NCBI GenBank assembly: GCA_018881555.1
Contig: JACAXG010000013.1
Coordinates: 9,648,191-9,712,190, forward strand
Length of the DNA: 64,000 nt
Source of the DNA: Amblyornis subalaris
Lineage: Eukaryota > Chordata > Aves > Passeriformes > Ptilonorhynchidae
Reading direction: 5' to 3'
Made by a program: the position numbers and the translations under genes. Positions 23,540 through 36,900 of this stretch are shown one piece after another. Position 1 is the stretch's first letter, and the number at the start of each line of letters is the position of its first letter. The notes below the pieces were generated by a model, which saw only the letters and a list, made by a program, of their open reading frames with translations, was not told the origin of the DNA and ran no database searches.

Positions 23540-24816
23540 TGCAGACATGCAATACATGGGAAAATATTCCTAGTTGCTTCCAGACTCAGAGGTAGGTTGC
23601 ATTTCTTCATCTTCAGAAGCTGTGTGTGAAGGAGAACCTTCTGGAATGTATCCTAGAAAAGCCCCCTGACTGGGGTGAAGGCAACCGGTGTGATTTCCTG
23701 TGACAGAGTACCCATCTAAACTGGAAAATGTTGGGGGCTCAGTCTGTGGTGGTGATTTACTCTTCCAGGGCTAAATCCACAGAGTCAAATGCTGTCAGCC
23801 TGTGATGAGTGACTGTGAAGTGGGTTTGGAAGCATCTGTCTAATGCCTGGTAAATAGGAGTCTACACTGAACAAAACAAAGCTTGTCGCTTGCCAGCTTT
23901 GCCAGAGAAGCCTGTGGGAGGAGTGGGCACCAGAGTTTTAAGCAACCCCTCTCTCTCAGAAACAATCTGCCTCACGTCAGTGGTGAACAGCATTGGAATG
24001 GAGTAAGCAATCCATGCTGCTGCTTCTACTGTGTTATTTGTTTGTGGATAAATAAAAGCTTTAATTAACCAGACATCTAATTCCATGCCTTTTTAATAAG
24101 CTGAATGCACACTCTGACCATCCTGGTGCAGGTATGGAGAAGTAGACTTGTTTATGCCGCTATCAAACATCAGTCGCGTTATTTTGGATAACAGAGATGT
24201 TGGACTGCAAGTCTAACCTCTTCTCCTTTGGGGTCTCACTTTTTATTTAGACTTTAAAACTGTATTCAAATGAGGTTTTGACCGAAACTGAATCACTATG
24301 TACTTGAAAGCTAAAGAGCTTATCAGGCATCTGATAATGTTTTCAGGATTTCCCCAGATTAGACCGCGGAGTGTACAGACAGGAAGCTGAAGTATCGAGC
24401 GCCTGACCAGAGCTTCCTCCTGCGCAAGAGTGGGGGTTTCTCCACCTTGAGCCTTTAGCTCTACATGCATGGTCCGAGCCTTGAAATATGAGGGATAAAC
24501 GACACCCAAATCTCCCAGCTGGGCCCTCCGAGCAAGGCGAACGGAGCACTCAGCGAAGCCCCGCTTGCAAGGTCAGCAGAACAGTTCTCACCTCTCCCTC
24601 TGCCGCGTTACCTTCCTGGCTCTTTATCAGCCAGGGAATCAGAAAGGGACTTTCCAGAGCTATGAACATGTGAGCTGAAGAGATGGAATGAACCCGTATG
24701 CAAATGAGTTTTGATTCCCTTCCCTTTATAAAGTTAAAGTGTTTTTGAGAGAGAATCAGATGCTCCAGAGTGTGGGTGTCTGAGGAGGTTACCTTGGACC
24801 GGCCGTGTCTCTGTCC

Positions 24817-24838
24817 CTGCTGTCTGTCTGTCTGTCTT
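24817..24838. repeat. (CTGT)n microsatellite
   Basis: About five CTGT units lie immediately downstream of the promoter-like block that ends near 24760. Confidence 0.8.
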
Positions 24839-27800
24839 TCCATTGTAGAGAACAAAGCGGAGTGGTGTAAAATAGAAAACGAGAAATGCAAACCTGTGGT
24901 GATTGAAGAGGAGGAAGGAAAATGAAAGAGAAAAAGCTGAAGAGTGGGAAAAAGATAAAATAAAATGAATTTTGGGGATTCCACTGTGAGTAAGAGCTGA
25001 AAAAAATGTAAGCTGATTTATTACATGTTTATCTTCTGCCTGAGCGCCAGTACGCTTTGTGTACGTGAAAGGTAAATTGCACATTAGAGATTGAATCAAA
25101 ATGTCAAATTCTTCCTCAGTTCCTCCAGTTTTAAACCAGGATAATTCTGTCAGNTTCGATGGATTTATGTTCTGTAAACAGCAACATAATGAATATCGAG
25201 CCTTTGAAGTAATTTTGAGTTATATTTATGCTAAAGCAATGAGAAATTTACAATGACTTTTAAATACTGTTGTGTCAGGGAATCTGCACATTTTCTTGTG
25301 CTTCTCTTCACCAGGCAGGAATTTTTTCTCTTTTCCTTCTAATGCTGTTGTGATTTTATTCCAAATNCAATGGAATTCAAAAGTAAGGGGTGGTGGTAGC
25401 GTTATGTGCATTAATATTTTCCTTGCATTATGATTTATGTATATTCATTTTTTCTTTTAAATCTGTGTCTTAACCCGCTTAAATAACAACTATTTAAACA
25501 GGGAGAGAATGTGAGTTAATTGATGTCTGTATTTTTTTCTTTCAATCAAGTGCCACTGATTTTGAAACTACAATGTTCGATTGCAACCGAAGGGTTTGAC
25601 TGGCCATACCTGGTTTTCTTTCACATCAATCATTTACTTTTTTGAAGATGGTTTATTTATTTTTTTTTCTTTGATGTATTCCGAGCTTATCTAAGCATCC
25701 AAAAGTTTGCTTTACGGCATGGAAAAAAGGGATGGAGAAAACTCCACTCTTCTGTGGTGGAATTTCCAACAAATTCCCAGTTGGGTTGGTGCAGGGAAGG
25801 GTTTCTGGAGTCTGCAGGATAAGGCAGCTGCCTTCCCTTCATTAGCATGATTAGAGACAGGCAGTTACTCTTTTCTTTTTCTGAATACTTTACCTTCTGA
25901 AAAATGCAGTTTTGACTGAACTGAAATTATTTACAAAGCTCGACTTAGTGCAGCAAATAGTCTTGGGGAAATAATCAAAAAGTAAATTTATTTTAACATT
26001 TTGAGAATTAAATTTTGATTTTTTTTCTTTAAAAAACTGTTTGCATTTTCTTAATTGCCCTCATGCAGTAGTAATAATAATGGCAAAAGAAGTAGCATTT
26101 TTTTGTTTTAGGCCAAAAAATATTATGTAGTGTACCTCAAACACATGTGTTTTGTTTTCAGAAAATAATTTTTAAAAATTATTCCAGGTTTAGCCATATG
26201 ACATTTTTCTTTTGCTTTATTTTTCTTCTTTTTGGCTAGTGGATTAAAAAAATGCTAATTGCCATAGCTTTGGTGCGGACTGTTATTGGGACCAGTTGCA
26301 TTTCATGGTCATCTGGGAGAATGTTGAGATGAATGTTTTTCTTTGGGAAATGGCGATAAAAATATGAATTATTTTGATGATGAAATTTTCTGGTCTTTTA
26401 AAAGTATCTTTTTATCGGTCAGAATGAACACATTATCCATGTTTTCCCAAAAGAGAAGATGAACATCAGCTTTCATTATTGAAATAGATTTTGTTTATCA
26501 TTGTTGAACCAATTTCCTAATTTCATGAGCAATTCCAGCTGCTCTCTCTTCTGCAGCTTTTCAAATATCTGGACTCCATCTCAATTTGCTTTGGGGACGG
26601 AGCCTCACAGTTCTTAACACAGTTTTGTTGTTGGATAAGCAGGGCCTGGAGCTCCTGGGGAGAGGGAGTTTGAGGATTGCTGGCATAGCAGGACAGGGGC
26701 CCGGGGTTCCAGTGGGGACTCTTTTGCAANACAGAGGTTTCAAATGTATCAATGACTACCTGGGACCTTCTTGGGGGGATTCATTAAGGAGAAGCCTGAA
26801 GAAATTGATTCAAAGCTGTATTTAAACCTTTAATGTACACTGGGTATCCAAGTCCATATTAGNAACTCTGGTGATCTTATGTGACAAGTCGGTGCATGCT
26901 TCAGAGAATGTTCTAGCTTTTCATGGAATCACTAGTTATAGACAACATACTTGACTAAATATTCTGGATGTGATCATGTTGAATCTAAATAATGCCTAAA
27001 TTATTTTCTTTAAAAAGAGATCTGGTGAGCTCAAGGAGAAGAAGATTTAAAATTTTGAATAGGAGGTGACTGTATGCCAGAGGAAAACACCAGGACCCCA
27101 CAGGCTGGCTGTGGGGGAGCATTCCTCAGCCTTTGCTAATTGGGGCCCTTTGAAACAAAAATCTTGGACCATTTCACATGCCCAAAAAGGAGCCATCTGC
27201 ATCTGCAGACAGTCCCTGGCAGCATCCAGAAACTGGCTCCNGGTTGTTTCATCTTCTAAACACAATTGTTCGTGGACTGGTTTCCAGTGTCTGGTAGCAG
27301 TGTTCACAGCCCACGGGCTGAGTCATTCCATGGGAATAGTTTGCAGGGCTAGGGTGCCCTAACCAGGTCTCAATTTGTTGCTCTCAGTCTGAATTTACCT
27401 TTGAACCAACTGTGGCCAGTTCCACAGTGCTCGAGCCGTTTCATTATTCTAATATTACGCTGGTTTATTTCAGTGCATTGATATTGAAACAAACCACGTA
27501 TATATTGACAGTTTGTTTGCTCTTTGTAGACTACTTTATTTTCAGTAACTACAGTACAGCTACAATATAAATACAGTAATCTTTTATATTTTAAGTGTTT
27601 ATATATTGAACCTGTTTGAAGAAATCTCTAGCTTCTAGTGTGCTACTAACTTTACAGTTATTTATTATAATGTGCTTCTCCAAGTAAACTCCTTGCTAGG
27701 TGATCATCACATTCCTTGTTTTAAAAGGAGAGTTACAAAAAGGTGATCAATTGATGTTTGCCTGTTTGTTTTTTAACGGCTTATACAGAGTGTAACCACT

Positions 27801-30800
27801 TTGTATTAGTAATGTACAGTCCAGTAGTTATGCAGTGACAAATACTGTAAATACCTGTGTACTTTCAACAGTTGTAACGTTGCCAGTTCTTTTGAATTAT
27901 TAAAGACGTGTAAATAGGGAAGGAATAAGAAATAGCCATCTACTCTCTCCTGTTTCTATCTTCCTATTTTTGGATGTTTAGATTATTTCTGAAACATACA
28001 GATTGACCAGTCATTTCCAGCTTTCTCCGTTCCACTCCATTTATCAGGAATTAGTTCAGCTGAACAGTTACGATTAGCACTCTGCCTGACTTTTCACGTG
28101 TGGGAGAAGCACATGTGTCAGCTCCAGTGTNTGCCCTGGGCACGGTGATCAGATACCCTGCCCAAGGAAGGAAGTGTCACTGGGTTTGGGAAAGCTCTCT
28201 GTTCGAAGAGGTAGGATTTTTCCTTTATCCTCAGTCAGCTGGTGTGAAACTTCTTGTTTGTTTACAGTAAAATTTTATTGCTGAAATTAGAAAGAATAGA
28301 TAGAGATGGAATTCCACAGATTTGCAAGGGCTTTTAACTTCCCAGTTCTCATTGCCCTTCTTTGCTCATTGAAAATTGGCTTTCCAGCTCTCCCTCCTGT
28401 TTCTTACAACATCTGGGCACTGTTAATACAGCTGTTACTGCAGTTGTGTCAATGTGCAAAGTGTGTGCTTTAGACTGTTTGCATTCTTCTACCCTAAGTT
28501 TCATCCTGTNGTCTGAAAATATATTTAAAATCACAGAACATGGAGCATGTAAAAGTTTGTATTTTTCAATACTTGCTGAAATTGTCTCCAGGGCTGTGAC
28601 CTATTATGGCTGAGTATAAATGAAACTNTACTATATTGTAGCTAAACTGTAAGTAAATGTTATAGCAATTACTAAAAATAATACTTAGTATTAGAAGTCT
28701 TTATTATTATTGCTCACGGCCAGAACTTTTTAAAAATATGAAATAACTTTTCATTATGCACTTTCAATATTAGTGTTTTAACTAGCTGTAATGTGTATAG
28801 ATGGCTGATNGTGTAAATGTTGTTTTTCTTAGTAATTTATGCCTGGTGTGTATTTTGCCATGTATTCTTTCTTCGATTTAGTGAAAAAATGCAGAAACAA
28901 CCAGGAAGTTTTAGGTCGAAAAATGAAATGGAATATGCAATCATTTTTATCTTTCATGAAGGAAAATTGTTTGTTACACGAAGTACTGTGTTGGGAAATG
29001 TGATTAAAATGGAGACAAGAGAATTGAACCTCAAGATAAGCAGAGTGGAATAATTCTACAGCAGAGGAAATTGAATGTTTGTTATTTGTGACATAGACAT
29101 TGGCAATAGAATTGTAACTATTGCTTAAAATTAAAAATGCAGCCAGAAAATAAGTGGGAGTTTCAGAAAACACTTTGGGAACAAATGCACTTGTTTCTGG
29201 TCAGCCCAAAATATGTGCCTGGGCTAATCTGATTCATCGTGAGATGGGGTTTTGTTTTTCATATAAGAATTAACCATTTTAAATTTTAAACCATTAACAA
29301 TTTTAAAAAACTTTTAAAAATCTTTTCTCTCTGTTGTGGGAGCAATGAAAATGTCTGTGCAGTTGCAGGGCTGAAGGCATTAATGGCCTGTTGCATTTGT
29401 CATCTTGAAGGGTTCAGGAGAAGGAATATCTACAGGCAGTTCCTCATCTGACATGGAGAGAACCTGGGATGTAATTTGGGAACAGGGCGTGCTTGGTCTC
29501 AGTGTATCTGTGTCTGATGTGAGCTGTTTGATATTGGCAGAGTTTAGCTCAAGAGCAAAGCTTAGGTGTGATTTTTCTTTAAGCCTGCTCTGAAACTTTG
29601 TCCTTGGGTTTTTCATGGGTGAACATGGTCTTTATAGAACATGGAAAGATCCTCCCTGTGTGAGCACTCTGCCTGTAAACTTGCATGTGAGAGGGATTAA
29701 CAGCACTTAAGGTTAAGATATGGGCAGCGTTTGCCTCGTACTTGAGCANCAGGGTCAAGACTTCCTTGGGATGCCTCTTCTGCCTATTCTGTACAGAGCT
29801 GCTGTGCTGTCGATGGAGTGATGGAAGGAAGTCTGGTCAGTGTAGAAAGGGTGTGACTGGTTTTGATGTGGGGTAACCCTACCAAGGAGGGCAAGGCAGG
29901 CTCCCCACAGCCCAGCACAGGAACTGATTTACTGTGGAGAGCAAATGAGGCTGCCTGTCCTGTGCTGTGTGGGGACAGATGGGCCAGGGTGAGCAGCCAG
30001 CCCAGCCAGGGGATGTGGGAGCACTTCCTCTGTGGGAATGTTCACGAAATGTGGGAAAGGGGGAAATCGAAGAAATGGGTAATTTTTACATGGAGAAGAC
30101 CAGAGGTTTGGGTCTTAAAGGCTGGGCTCTGGGTTCACCACGCTGGGCAGGGGTTTTCTCGCTGGGCAGTGCCCGTGTGGGTGGTGCTGAGGGCATGCAC
30201 GAGGTGTGCCCAGCGAGCAGAACTCCCCTGCAGAACAGCCCTGCTCTGCACGGCACGCGGCCCACGCCGCGACCTGGGCTCTGCCCTGCGCCACAGCCGG
30301 CACCGCTCGGCCCCACAGCTCNTGCTGGGCTCCGGGGCTTGCCTGCCTCTGGTGTCACTGTGGTCCTCTCTGTGAGTCTGTGGCTGTGAGTTTTTCTGGT
30401 TTTTTTAAATTTCAAAATTTCTAGAATAACTTACTCTTCCATTTTGCCCTCTTGCCCAGCTGTCAGCATAGCTCAGAGATGTGTATTTTTCCACTCGCTG
30501 TGGGGAAAATGTATTTAACTAAATAAAGGTGAAGAAGATGCATTACGCTCCTAATGAAATGTGACCATATTCATATTTTATTTCAAGTTCCCCATCGGTG
30601 TTAATTAATTACCACNCATGATGAGCTCATTTGGGTAGTATCTGGATTTCACGTGAAGCTGCAGTAGATCGTTGACAGGTTAAAAAGCATTAAAATCTCA
30701 CTCTTTGGTTATATGTTCAGACAAATGGAGATGTTGTATTAAAAAGAAAGGTAATGGCAGCATGGAGAGTAAAAGTGGGGAATGGTAAGGAAAATGAAGA

Positions 30801-33374
30801 GAATTTACACATTGCATTAACTTGATGGCTTTAGGATCTTTATGTTCTTTTCTTGTTCAAACATTTAATTAAAAAGAAAACTTATGGAAGAATAGTCTTC
30901 AGGCAGTTAACATTACTTAATCACTCTGGAAAGGTTTGCCTTTTGGTGTAGCAGTAAAACTTTATAGGATGATTGTCTATTAAGTATCTGTCCTGTAGGA
31001 ATAGTTAATTCTGTTGTAATAAGATCTCCAAGCTATGAGGTACTAAGGGACCTTGCTGGAATAGAAAAAAATAATGTTTTTTTAAGAAGTAGATTTATGG
31101 CCTGTTGAAAAGACTCGCCTCCTCACTGCTCTTGCAAAGGCAGAACAATATAATTTTATGGGCTGTCTTCTTGTTTGCAAATGTATGAATTTAATCCTTG
31201 AGTAAATGAGTTCTCAGAGGGAAGGAATTACTCCTGGAATGACACTGAAAGGATAGAGAATGTCACATGTGAAGTTGATAAAGGGTCAAAGCAGAACGTG
31301 GCTGAACTGGCATCATGTTTTTTTAAGATGAGAGAGAACTAATGCACTGCAACGATATTAAACTCTGCAGGCAAATTGAAAGAGAATGTGACATTTTGTC
31401 CTACTTAGTTAAAAAGCCAACTTACCTGGAAAACGACTGTGGAATTATGAGGATGTGCCCTCCCACACCTGTCCTTAGGGATTTCGCTAGAGCACCGGCT
31501 GTGCTGGTAGAGAGCTGGGCTGTGCTGTCCTCCCCAGGGAGACCTGTGGGACAGGTCCATCCCAGAGTTCTGAAAGGAAGTGGAGCAACCTTAGAGCACA
31601 TTCCCCTGCATCCCTGCCTGGGGCTGTCTGCTCTGCAAGCCCATCTCCCTGGAAGAGGCAGCTCTGCAGGAGCTCACCCGGGCAGGGGGACAGGGGAGTT
31701 CAGCTTCCCGTGAGAACAAGGCTGGGGATGCTCGGCTGCCCTTCTGGCCTGGGGCAGCTTAGAGCTGCTGCAGCCCTTTTACTGTTTCATGGAGGGGCAT
31801 ATCATACTTTCCCTTGTCATTTTGTGCCTGACTGTGCAATGACAATGAGTGTCAAAGGTGTCTGTCCCCAGCTGGGGTCCTGACCACACTGGTGCCCGGG
31901 CAGTGCCCAGGTGGTGCCAGCTCCTCCCAGGTACTCTCCAGAAATGCCGTGCGCTTTTCACAGGGTGGGGAGTCTATCCTAAGGGATGGACACTTCCACC
32001 CTTTCTTCCTGACCTTTTCTCTGCTTTACCATGCAATGTTTTATTGATGATCGTTTGATTTCTTTTTTTTCCTGCTTGGGATTGGAAGAGGAATTAGCAC
32101 AGAAGGGCCACACTGCTGGTGAAGGTCTTGCTTAATGTCAACAGTGATCTTAGCAAGCAGTGTGCCAGTGACCAATCACAAACATGAGACAAGCAAGATT
32201 TATCCCTACAGTACCTTATTTCAAAGTTGCAGATGAAGTTGTGTCTGATTTGAGGGCCTTAACAAGACGTTACTTTTGTTGATTTGATGTTTCTTTCCTG
32301 TCTCACAGAGAAGTGACAGATGGGTAGGACTGAGCTGGGCTGTGGGCACCACAAGACAGTTACTTTGCAAATATGTTTGTTCAGAGGTTTGTTTCCCAGC
32401 AAGAGAAACAGTTAAAGAATATTTTTAATTTCTGCTGTTTGGTTGACTGGTTCAGCAGCCTGAGAAAACAATTAGAGATGTAAAGACACGGGCACAGTGC
32501 TGCCTGTCCTGCCAACACTGCTGGGGCTGCACGTGGGGCTGCTGTACTGGAGAAGTGGGACAGAATGTTAGCAAGGGTTGTTCACTGCAAAAAAATACTT
32601 TCTTATAATTTAATAAAATTAATGCTAAAGCAAAATAATTAATTCTGTTTGAACCATTCTGTTAAGTAAATATACTTAAATTTAGTTTTTAAGGCTAAAA
32701 GATGTAATCTGAAATCCCCTTGACCTCCAAATATTTTATTACAGACCAAATATTCTTTTCATTGAACCCAAAGGGAATCCTTCTTTTGATACCTCGTCTC
32801 ACTGGAACACAAAGAAATATGTTTAAAATGTTCCAAATAAATATGAAATTATTTTTTATAACTTACCCACACTATTTATATATGGTGCTATACACGCCTA
32901 ACATCTAATTTACAGATGAATGCATCATCCAACATCCTATCTAGTCTATTTCTCCTCAAAAATTCCACGCTTGGGATATGAAGTTTAATGAAACTTGTGA
33001 CTTCTCTTAGGTTTGTCAGAAGTGACGAGGTGTTTCCTGTCTGAGGTGTCAGCTTTGATCTCCAGTGCATTTGAGCAGTGTTTGTCTGTGGTCCCAAACT
33101 CCTGCCTTTGGGTGAGATTGTCACCCTGGGATGAGGTTGTCACATCTGACAAAGTCGNGTCAGTGCTCAATGTGCAGCTGTAATGCTGAAGGCTTGTACT
33201 TGCCTTTTTGCCACCCAGACTCTGACGACTCTGCAGGGAGTCACCAGCGCCAGATTTCCTTCTTTTGAGCTTCTGGTTGGATTATTTTGTTGACAAGATT
33301 GCTGTGTGACTTTGGAGGATTTTACCTCTGTGTCTGTTGTATTAAAAAAACCACAACAATGTGGTTGTTGTATT

Positions 33375-33403
33375 TAAAAAAAAAAAAGAAAAAAAAAAAA
33401 AGA
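33375..33403. repeat. Poly(A)-rich tract
   Basis: Twelve A, then GA-interrupted A runs. Just left, 'tgttgtattaaaaaa' is repeated about 31 bp apart with a small CCACA/TGTGG hairpin between. It could be the tail of a decayed retrocopy, but no body is recognisable. Confidence 0.7.
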
Positions 33404-33690
33404 AGGAAATTTATAACTTACCTCTTTGAAATTGTCAAAGGCTTCCAGAAAAGTGCAAAATGTTATACTGTTATACTCCTTGGCTGTAAATTTCTTTTCC
33501 TGTTACCAGGAATTCTGCAATGTGTTAGGGCACATTCTGTCTATGCGTGTGGCCACTCCTGGTGTCAAAAGAATATATAAAATAGCCTAATTTTCAAAAT
33601 ATATGTCCTTGAGCCATTATTGTGCTTCTGACCTACGGCCTGGGTAGAGCTGTTTGATTGCAGTGAAGGTTTCACTCTTCTGTTTTACAG

Positions 33691-33990
33691 CCCCTGGAAG
33701 AAGGCCAGGCACTGGAGAGAGCCAGCAGGAGTATGAGATACTGCCGTGTGCTGGGACAGCCTGAAAATGAATGTCATTTATTCCCAGCTTTGAGAACTGA
33801 ATTCCATGGGTTGTAATTGAATCCGCTGTCAGACCCATGGGGCTCAGTTCTTCAGCTTGGATATTTCTGTCTTCACACACACAGCAGATCAAAGAAGCAC
33901 TTGATCATTTGCTGACTCTTCTGGATGGTGATAGCAGCAAGCAGGAGAGGAAGAATGACTGATGTGAATCATTTCAACAGGGATGGCTCA
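33691..33990 (+). ncRNA. Exon of the miR-146a host lncRNA (MIR3142HG-like), 3' end unknown
   Basis: A strong acceptor, 'ttctgttttacag', ends at 33690. The miR-146a hairpin follows 100 bp later. In human the hairpin lies within an exon of a spliced lncRNA, and this acceptor fits the same design. I find no clear AATAAA in the next kilobase, so the end given is nominal. The transcript should be plus-strand. Confidence 0.5.
33770..33875 (+). ncRNA. MIR146A: pre-miR-146a hairpin
   Basis: The 5p arm at 33791-33812 is identical, as I recall it, to vertebrate miR-146a-5p: it starts TGAGAACTGAATTCC, has seed GAGAACT and ends CATGGGTT. The 3p arm at 33833-33855 starts ACCCATGGGGCTCAG and ends TTCTTCAG. 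The arms pair along about 22 bp with one A-C mismatch and two G-U pairs, and the loop is about 20 nt. Flanks CCCAGCTT and CAGCTTGGATAT extend the stem as in the human precursor. miR-146a represses TRAF6 and IRAK1 as negative feedback on NF-kB signalling. Position downstream of PTTG1 on the same strand agrees with mammalian synteny. Confidence 0.96.
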
Positions 33991-33999
33991 TTGCAAAGG

Positions 34000-36900
34000 C
34001 CTGGCTCTCTCACGTTAAATAGCTGTGGAGTGATTGAATCTCTTCTGAGCTCATAGGCTCTGTGTTGCTGCTCACTGTTTAATTAGCATGGTTCTTTCCT
34101 CTCATTGTTATCAAGGTTACATATAAATCCCTGAGCTATTGCTGGTTGAATGATGGTCCTCAAATATTGCTGAGTGCTGCAGTTCTCCTATGGACAGCTG
34201 TGGTGAGCCCCTTTAGACCATGGAAACCCTGGACCTGCCTGGGCTGAATGCCAGGTTTGCCAAGTGATTATCTGCTGTACCCTCCTCTGTCAGTACCACT
34301 GCTGTGCACTTACTGCTTCTTTTGCTTTGTCTTATGCAAAATACTCATTTTCAGCAAAAGTTGTGACCATAAAGAATATTCATTTGCACCAGCTCACTTA
34401 GATAAACACAGATTTCCTTTCCTGAGGGTGGTAGTGTGCTCCCAAAGTGTTTGGATTAGGGAGCTTCCAGTGTAATCAGTGATGCCAACATGTGTGCTGT
34501 TTGAAGGCTCAGTAGCACAAACATCCCTCTGGATGCATTCAAGTCACAGGTTGATGGTTTTTTCTTGGAGGACCTATGTTAAAATTTTATATTCAGGGAT
34601 CAGGAAAATAATTGTGGTCTTTAAGCATGTNAAGAGTTGTGATTACCAATGAGCTTTCCACCACTTTCCTGCTATAATAACACCTTCTAAATTACATTTT
34701 TCCAACTCAGTAAAGTGGATCATGCACTGATCTTATCCCTGTGTTACAAAGCTCTTAAAAGCATAGAAATACTAAAATCCCACAGGTGCGGGAACAGCGT
34801 GTTCAGTTAAGTAGCTTAAAACTGTCACGTGCTTTCATTCTGAATATGTATTTACACTAAAAATAATCAGGTATAATCACTGTTGCCTGTGGATACAGAT
34901 GTACCTTCATACCNATGTACTTTTCATATAAATTTTTATCCTGGGGGTTGAAGAGTTTCTTTGTGACTGTCTGAGATGCATTGTGCTCACCAGTCTAGAA
35001 ATTACAGTTCTTGGAAGAGGTCACCAGTTCCACCAGCTCCTGCTGTGGGAATATCCATTAAACAAGATGGAGAAACACACAAAGCAAAGGATGATACTGA
35101 AATGTGATTTTTTATTTTCCTCTATCATCCCCGTCAGAAAGAGGAAATGAAATTTGAGGTCGGAGTTAGCAAAATCGGCAAAAGAAGAGACACCGATGGA
35201 ACGCTTCGCAGTATGTCTCATGCAGGCAGCGTGGGGGATATTAGATGGCTGAAGGTTAAAAACTTCATCCATTTCCTTCTCTGTGAAGCCCAGCCTCCAG
35301 GCAGTGATGCAGCAGGGAAGGTGATGTGAGCATGGTGGCACCCACAAGGCCATGGATGAAATCAAGATGGTCTTTGGTACAGGCGTCTTTGCAGTCCCAT
35401 CTCTGTGACAGAACAAAGTTGTGGTGTAAGTAATGCTTTTTTTTTTTTCCTCAAAAGCCTGCAGTAAGTTGTGAATTCATAATAGCACTATTGATGTTGT
35501 CTCAAACTAAGCTGAAGTAGTTAAAACACAGAGGGGTGAACAAGTCACCACCGTGTAGGCAGGGAGCAGATACAGGGCTGTTGTTACTCTGGTAATGGCT
35601 CGTGCCTGTGATCGTACTCACAGGAGGGGCCAGGGGGTACCATCAGTGGGCCAGAGCTGTGTGTGTACCCCCAGAGTGAGCGTCCTCACTCCCTACAAAC
35701 TCACACATCAGGTCACCACACCTCTGGTGAACGCAAATGGGACATCACTACCAAAACCTTGGCAGCCACGTGTGCACAGCCCTGAACCTCCCCAAGTGCA
35801 CGGACTGCTGGTGTCCAGGTGACAGTCAGGAAGCCTCTGCCTAGCTTTGAGCTCCAGCTTTCCATGAATGATGGCCTTTTGTGTAGAAAAACAGTCACAT
35901 AGCCCATGTGTNATGAAAATGTAGCTGGTATTTGTGTCCTGAGCAAGAATATGTTCTGATCGCAGCGTTTGTGTGGAAAATGGTGAAGGAAAGAGCTGTT
36001 CCCAGAGTTCATTATTCTCAAGCCTTTTTCCTCTCACAGATGCCTGGATGTTTCTGTGCTCTACAATTGCTTCTGGGTGAGAGAACAGATTAAAATGAAT
36101 AGGTACAGAGCTATTTTGAAAGCAGGAGCAAGCCTGCGTTTCAGCCCCGCAGTGACCAACCATTCAGTGTGTTCTTCCTTAGCTCCAGGCTACTGTAGCT
36201 GCCGTTGAACCTTGCTTGCCCTTCATGACAAGGCATCTTCGTTTGGGATGTTCTTGGGATCTTTAAACCAGACAAGTTCTCAAGTCCCAGACTGTCCTAC
36301 TGGCAGTGCTGTGTCTTTCCAGCAGAATAGGAAGTATTTTTAGCCTGGGGTTTCAAACCGATGCACCTTCTGTCTGTCTCATTTTGCTGCCTCGCAATAT
36401 ACCTGTTTATTGTGCTCCACTCTCACTGGGGCAGTCCTCAGGATGGCCCAGCCTGCAGCTCACACCCCCAGCCTGCACAGGGTCATGTGCTGGAGGTAAA
36501 GGGACTCAGTGGCTCCTTTCCCAGGGCTCTGTCAGATGTACAACGTGTCAGGTGTATTAATTGATATAAATTCTTACTGAATCCACCAGCTCCATGCACA
36601 AGCACCAGAAGCTGAAGCATCACAACTCTGATGACTGCATTTCTTCTGAAGGATTTATCTGTTGCTCCAAATGTTTCATTCCAGAGTGAAATTCTGATTT
36701 TTCATTGTACTTTTTTCCTCTTGGCAGAAACGTTCAGGTGGATTCAGCTGAATTTGTTAGTGCTGGTATAGATTTGAAACTTGGTTTTGGCACAAGTAAA
36801 GCTTTTCCTGAAAAGATATACTCTCTCTNTGTCTCTTTCAAACTGATCCATGGCACCTTCTGGTGCTTTTTCACAGATCTCACTCTGTCTGTTTTGTTCT

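Larger units (their letters stand above)
18050..33690 (+). other. Presumed intron of the miR-146a host transcript; no coding gene
   Basis: If transcription starts near 17 kb, this is the first intron of the miR-146a host lncRNA. No protein-coding exon could be supported. The segment 24.7-28.8 kb is AT-rich and free of recognisable CR1 or LTR sequence. Notable items inside are tandem palindromes at 18806-18857, a 32-bp-period duplication at 23491, a promoter-like block at 24340-24760, and a 3'UTR-like stretch at 27450-27910. Confidence 0.4.

Noticed and set aside
25759..25767. GGAATTTCC, a possible RelA site
   Set aside because: A single 9-mer in AT-rich DNA without any promoter context is expected by chance.
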